Of a stretch of DNA of 30,543 nt, positions 29,570 to 30,543 are shown one piece after another (within the stretch, counting starts at the first letter, position 1; each line of letters opens with the position of its first letter). Source of the DNA: a virus; the IMG/VR virus record IMGVR_UViG_3300022693_000780, positions 1 through 30,543 of that record; one strand, given 5' to 3'. The position numbers and the translations under genes are program-made. The notes beneath the pieces were generated by a model. The model was not told the origin of the DNA and ran no database searches. It saw only the letters and a list, made by a program, of their open reading frames with translations.

Positions 29570-30496
29570 ATGAAAAGAACTATATTAATTTATTCTTTGT
29601 TTATATTGTCATTTTTGGTCGTTGTACCACAAGCATTTGCTGCTCATTACCCTGCCATTAATTTTGCGAGCCAAGTGTCTTACAAAACCTCAGCTGAAGG
29701 AGAACCCCCTACATTTGTGGATGCTTTCGATATTAATGGGAGGTATCTCTTTTTAATTAAAAACAGTCAAAAGGTTATTCCAATAGTTAAACTTGGTGAG
29801 ACAGTTCTAACCATTCTTTATTCAGGGATGATAGCTGATTCCACCACTGATCAACAACAAGTCATTGTGCAGATGCCATCTCCGATTATCAGTGGAAGTT
29901 ATAATATTGAGGTAAACAATGGAGATCGCCTCGGAGGTTTTATTATCACACTAGGGATGGTTGGCCCGACAGGACCAATAGGACCATCAGGAGGAGAGAC
30001 AGGACCAACAGGAGAGACAGGAGCAGCAGGAGAGACAGGAGCAGCAGGAGAGACAGGAGCAGCAGGAACCAATGGCACAAATGGCACAAATGGAACTAAT
30101 GGAACTAATGGAAGTGATGGAAGTGATGGTGCTACTGGTGCCAATGGCACAAATGGAACTAATGGTGCTGACGGGTCAGACGGTGCTATCGGAGCAACAG
30201 GGCCAGCAGGCAATACAACCACAAAAGCCTTTGTAAACTTTAATGGCGCAGACACACCTGTCATAAGAGCGCAATCTGGTATTTCCACTATTACACGAGT
30301 GTCTGCAGGTGAATACACGATTACCTTTGCCAACTCGTTTGCTAATATTAACTATGTGATGACAGGGAATGCCAGTAATGGGATTGTGTTTATTAGAACA
30401 GTTAGAAGAGATAGTATTACTATTTACATTTTAGACACAGAAGGGCGATATGTTAACCCAATGCGGGTTATGCTGCAATTTATCAGCAATAATTAA
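29570..30496 (+). CDS. Secreted IPT-like/collagen/phage-fibre-domain protein
   Basis: 308 aa. Type I signal peptide (MKRTILIYSLFILSFLVVVP; cleavage likely after AFA, residue 24). Residues about 27-128 look like an IPT/TIG-type beta-sandwich (AFDINGRYLFLI, PIVKLGETVLTILYSG, GSYNIEVNNG). Residues 132-215 are collagen triplets (three, an interruption GGET, then 23, mainly GTN, GET, GAA, GSD). The C-terminal ~90 residues (KAFVNFNGADTPVIRAQSGI ... ISTITRVSAGEYTITFA) are the domain that ends many phage tail fibres. It is probably exported in the lysogen, unlike a tail fibre. Confidence 0.75.
   Translation: MKRTILIYSLFILSFLVVVPQAFAAHYPAINFASQVSYKTSAEGEPPTFVDAFDINGRYLFLIKNSQKVIPIVKLGETVLTILYSGMIADSTTDQQQVIVQMPSPIISGSYNIEVNNGDRLGGFIITLGMVGPTGPIGPSGGETGPTGETGAAGETGAAGETGAAGTNGTNGTNGTNGTNGSDGSDGATGANGTNGTNGADGSDGAIGATGPAGNTTTKAFVNFNGADTPVIRAQSGISTITRVSAGEYTITFANSFANINYVMTGNASNGIVFIRTVRRDSITIYILDTEGRYVNPMRVMLQFISNN
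29993..30190 (+). repeat. In-frame collagen tandem repeats
   Basis: Three copies of an 18-bp unit (GGAGAGACAGGAGCAGCA, about 30011-30064) and a run of 9-bp AATGGCACA/AATGGAACT-type units (about 30070-30115). All keep the reading frame, so length changes by slippage would vary collagen length without breaking the gene. Confidence 0.7.
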
Positions 30497-30543
30497 ATTA
30501 GTTGAATTGATTTTTAACAGGCAATAACGCCGAAAACAAAGAG

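Noticed and set aside
30000-30190. CRISPR-like short repeats
   Set aside because: Repeats have no unique spacers and are in-frame collagen triplets.
29899-30333. Pro/Val-rich 144-aa minus-strand frame
   Set aside because: Antisense of the collagen repeats; glycine codons read backwards as proline.
1-30543. Diversity-generating retroelement or retron
   Set aside because: No reverse transcriptase frame and no template/variable repeat pair seen in the window, despite several fibre and collagen genes.

Overview
The window is a compact stretch of a temperate, P22-like (podovirus-type) phage genome. Everything from position 1 to about 27,670 is coded on the minus strand, with stops and starts commonly overlapping (ATGA, TGATG, TAATG). 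A short divergent set of genes on the plus strand fills 27,770-30,500. No bacterial housekeeping gene is visible. The host cannot be named. A type II lipobox, a type I signal peptide and a P22-type virion suggest a Gram-negative host, and the base composition is moderately AT-rich.

Late region (19,244 down to 1, minus strand): an M15 endopeptidase and a DUF1353 protein, several beta-rich virion or fibre proteins, small and large terminase, a P22-type portal, a very large five-repeat LamG-like protein, an acidic scaffold, a P22-type coat protein, and P22 gp4-like and (partial) gp10-like tail-closure proteins. The order terminase-portal-scaffold-coat-gp4-gp10 is that of P22, with an insertion of three genes between portal and scaffold.

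Intergenic region 19,245-19,486 carries a good sigma70-type promoter for the late genes, a 15-bp palindrome next to it, a hairpin, and an exact match to the chromosomal ParB-binding site parS.

Early region (27,500 down to 19,487, minus strand): small hypotheticals, an ERF-family annealing protein, a PD-(D/E)XK-type nuclease, a roughly 170-nt stem-rich stretch that looks like structured RNA, a tyrosine integrase, a two-helix membrane peptide, a YopX-family protein, an attP-like site (a tRNA 3' end flanked by tandem repeats), an MT-A70 methyltransferase coupled to a nuclease-like gene, a DUF1376/DnaA-domain-I-like replication protein with an origin-like repeat cluster, and small genes. Because phage genes lie on both sides of the attP-like site, the sequence looks like the free (non-integrated) phage form.

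Control region 27,502-27,777: a leftward promoter (TTGACT-17-TATATT) with a palindrome in its spacer, a possible 55-codon leader gene, and inside that gene a strong intrinsic terminator whose loop is complementary to the leader's own Shine-Dalgarno sequence and to that of the integrase.

Plus-strand region: a cI-like XRE repressor, two small coiled-coil-type proteins, a one-helix membrane peptide, an orphan LuxR-type HTH protein, a 47-aa peptide, a collagen-like lipoprotein and a secreted IPT/TIG-like plus collagen plus phage-fibre-domain protein. This looks like a lysogeny control and lysogenic conversion block.
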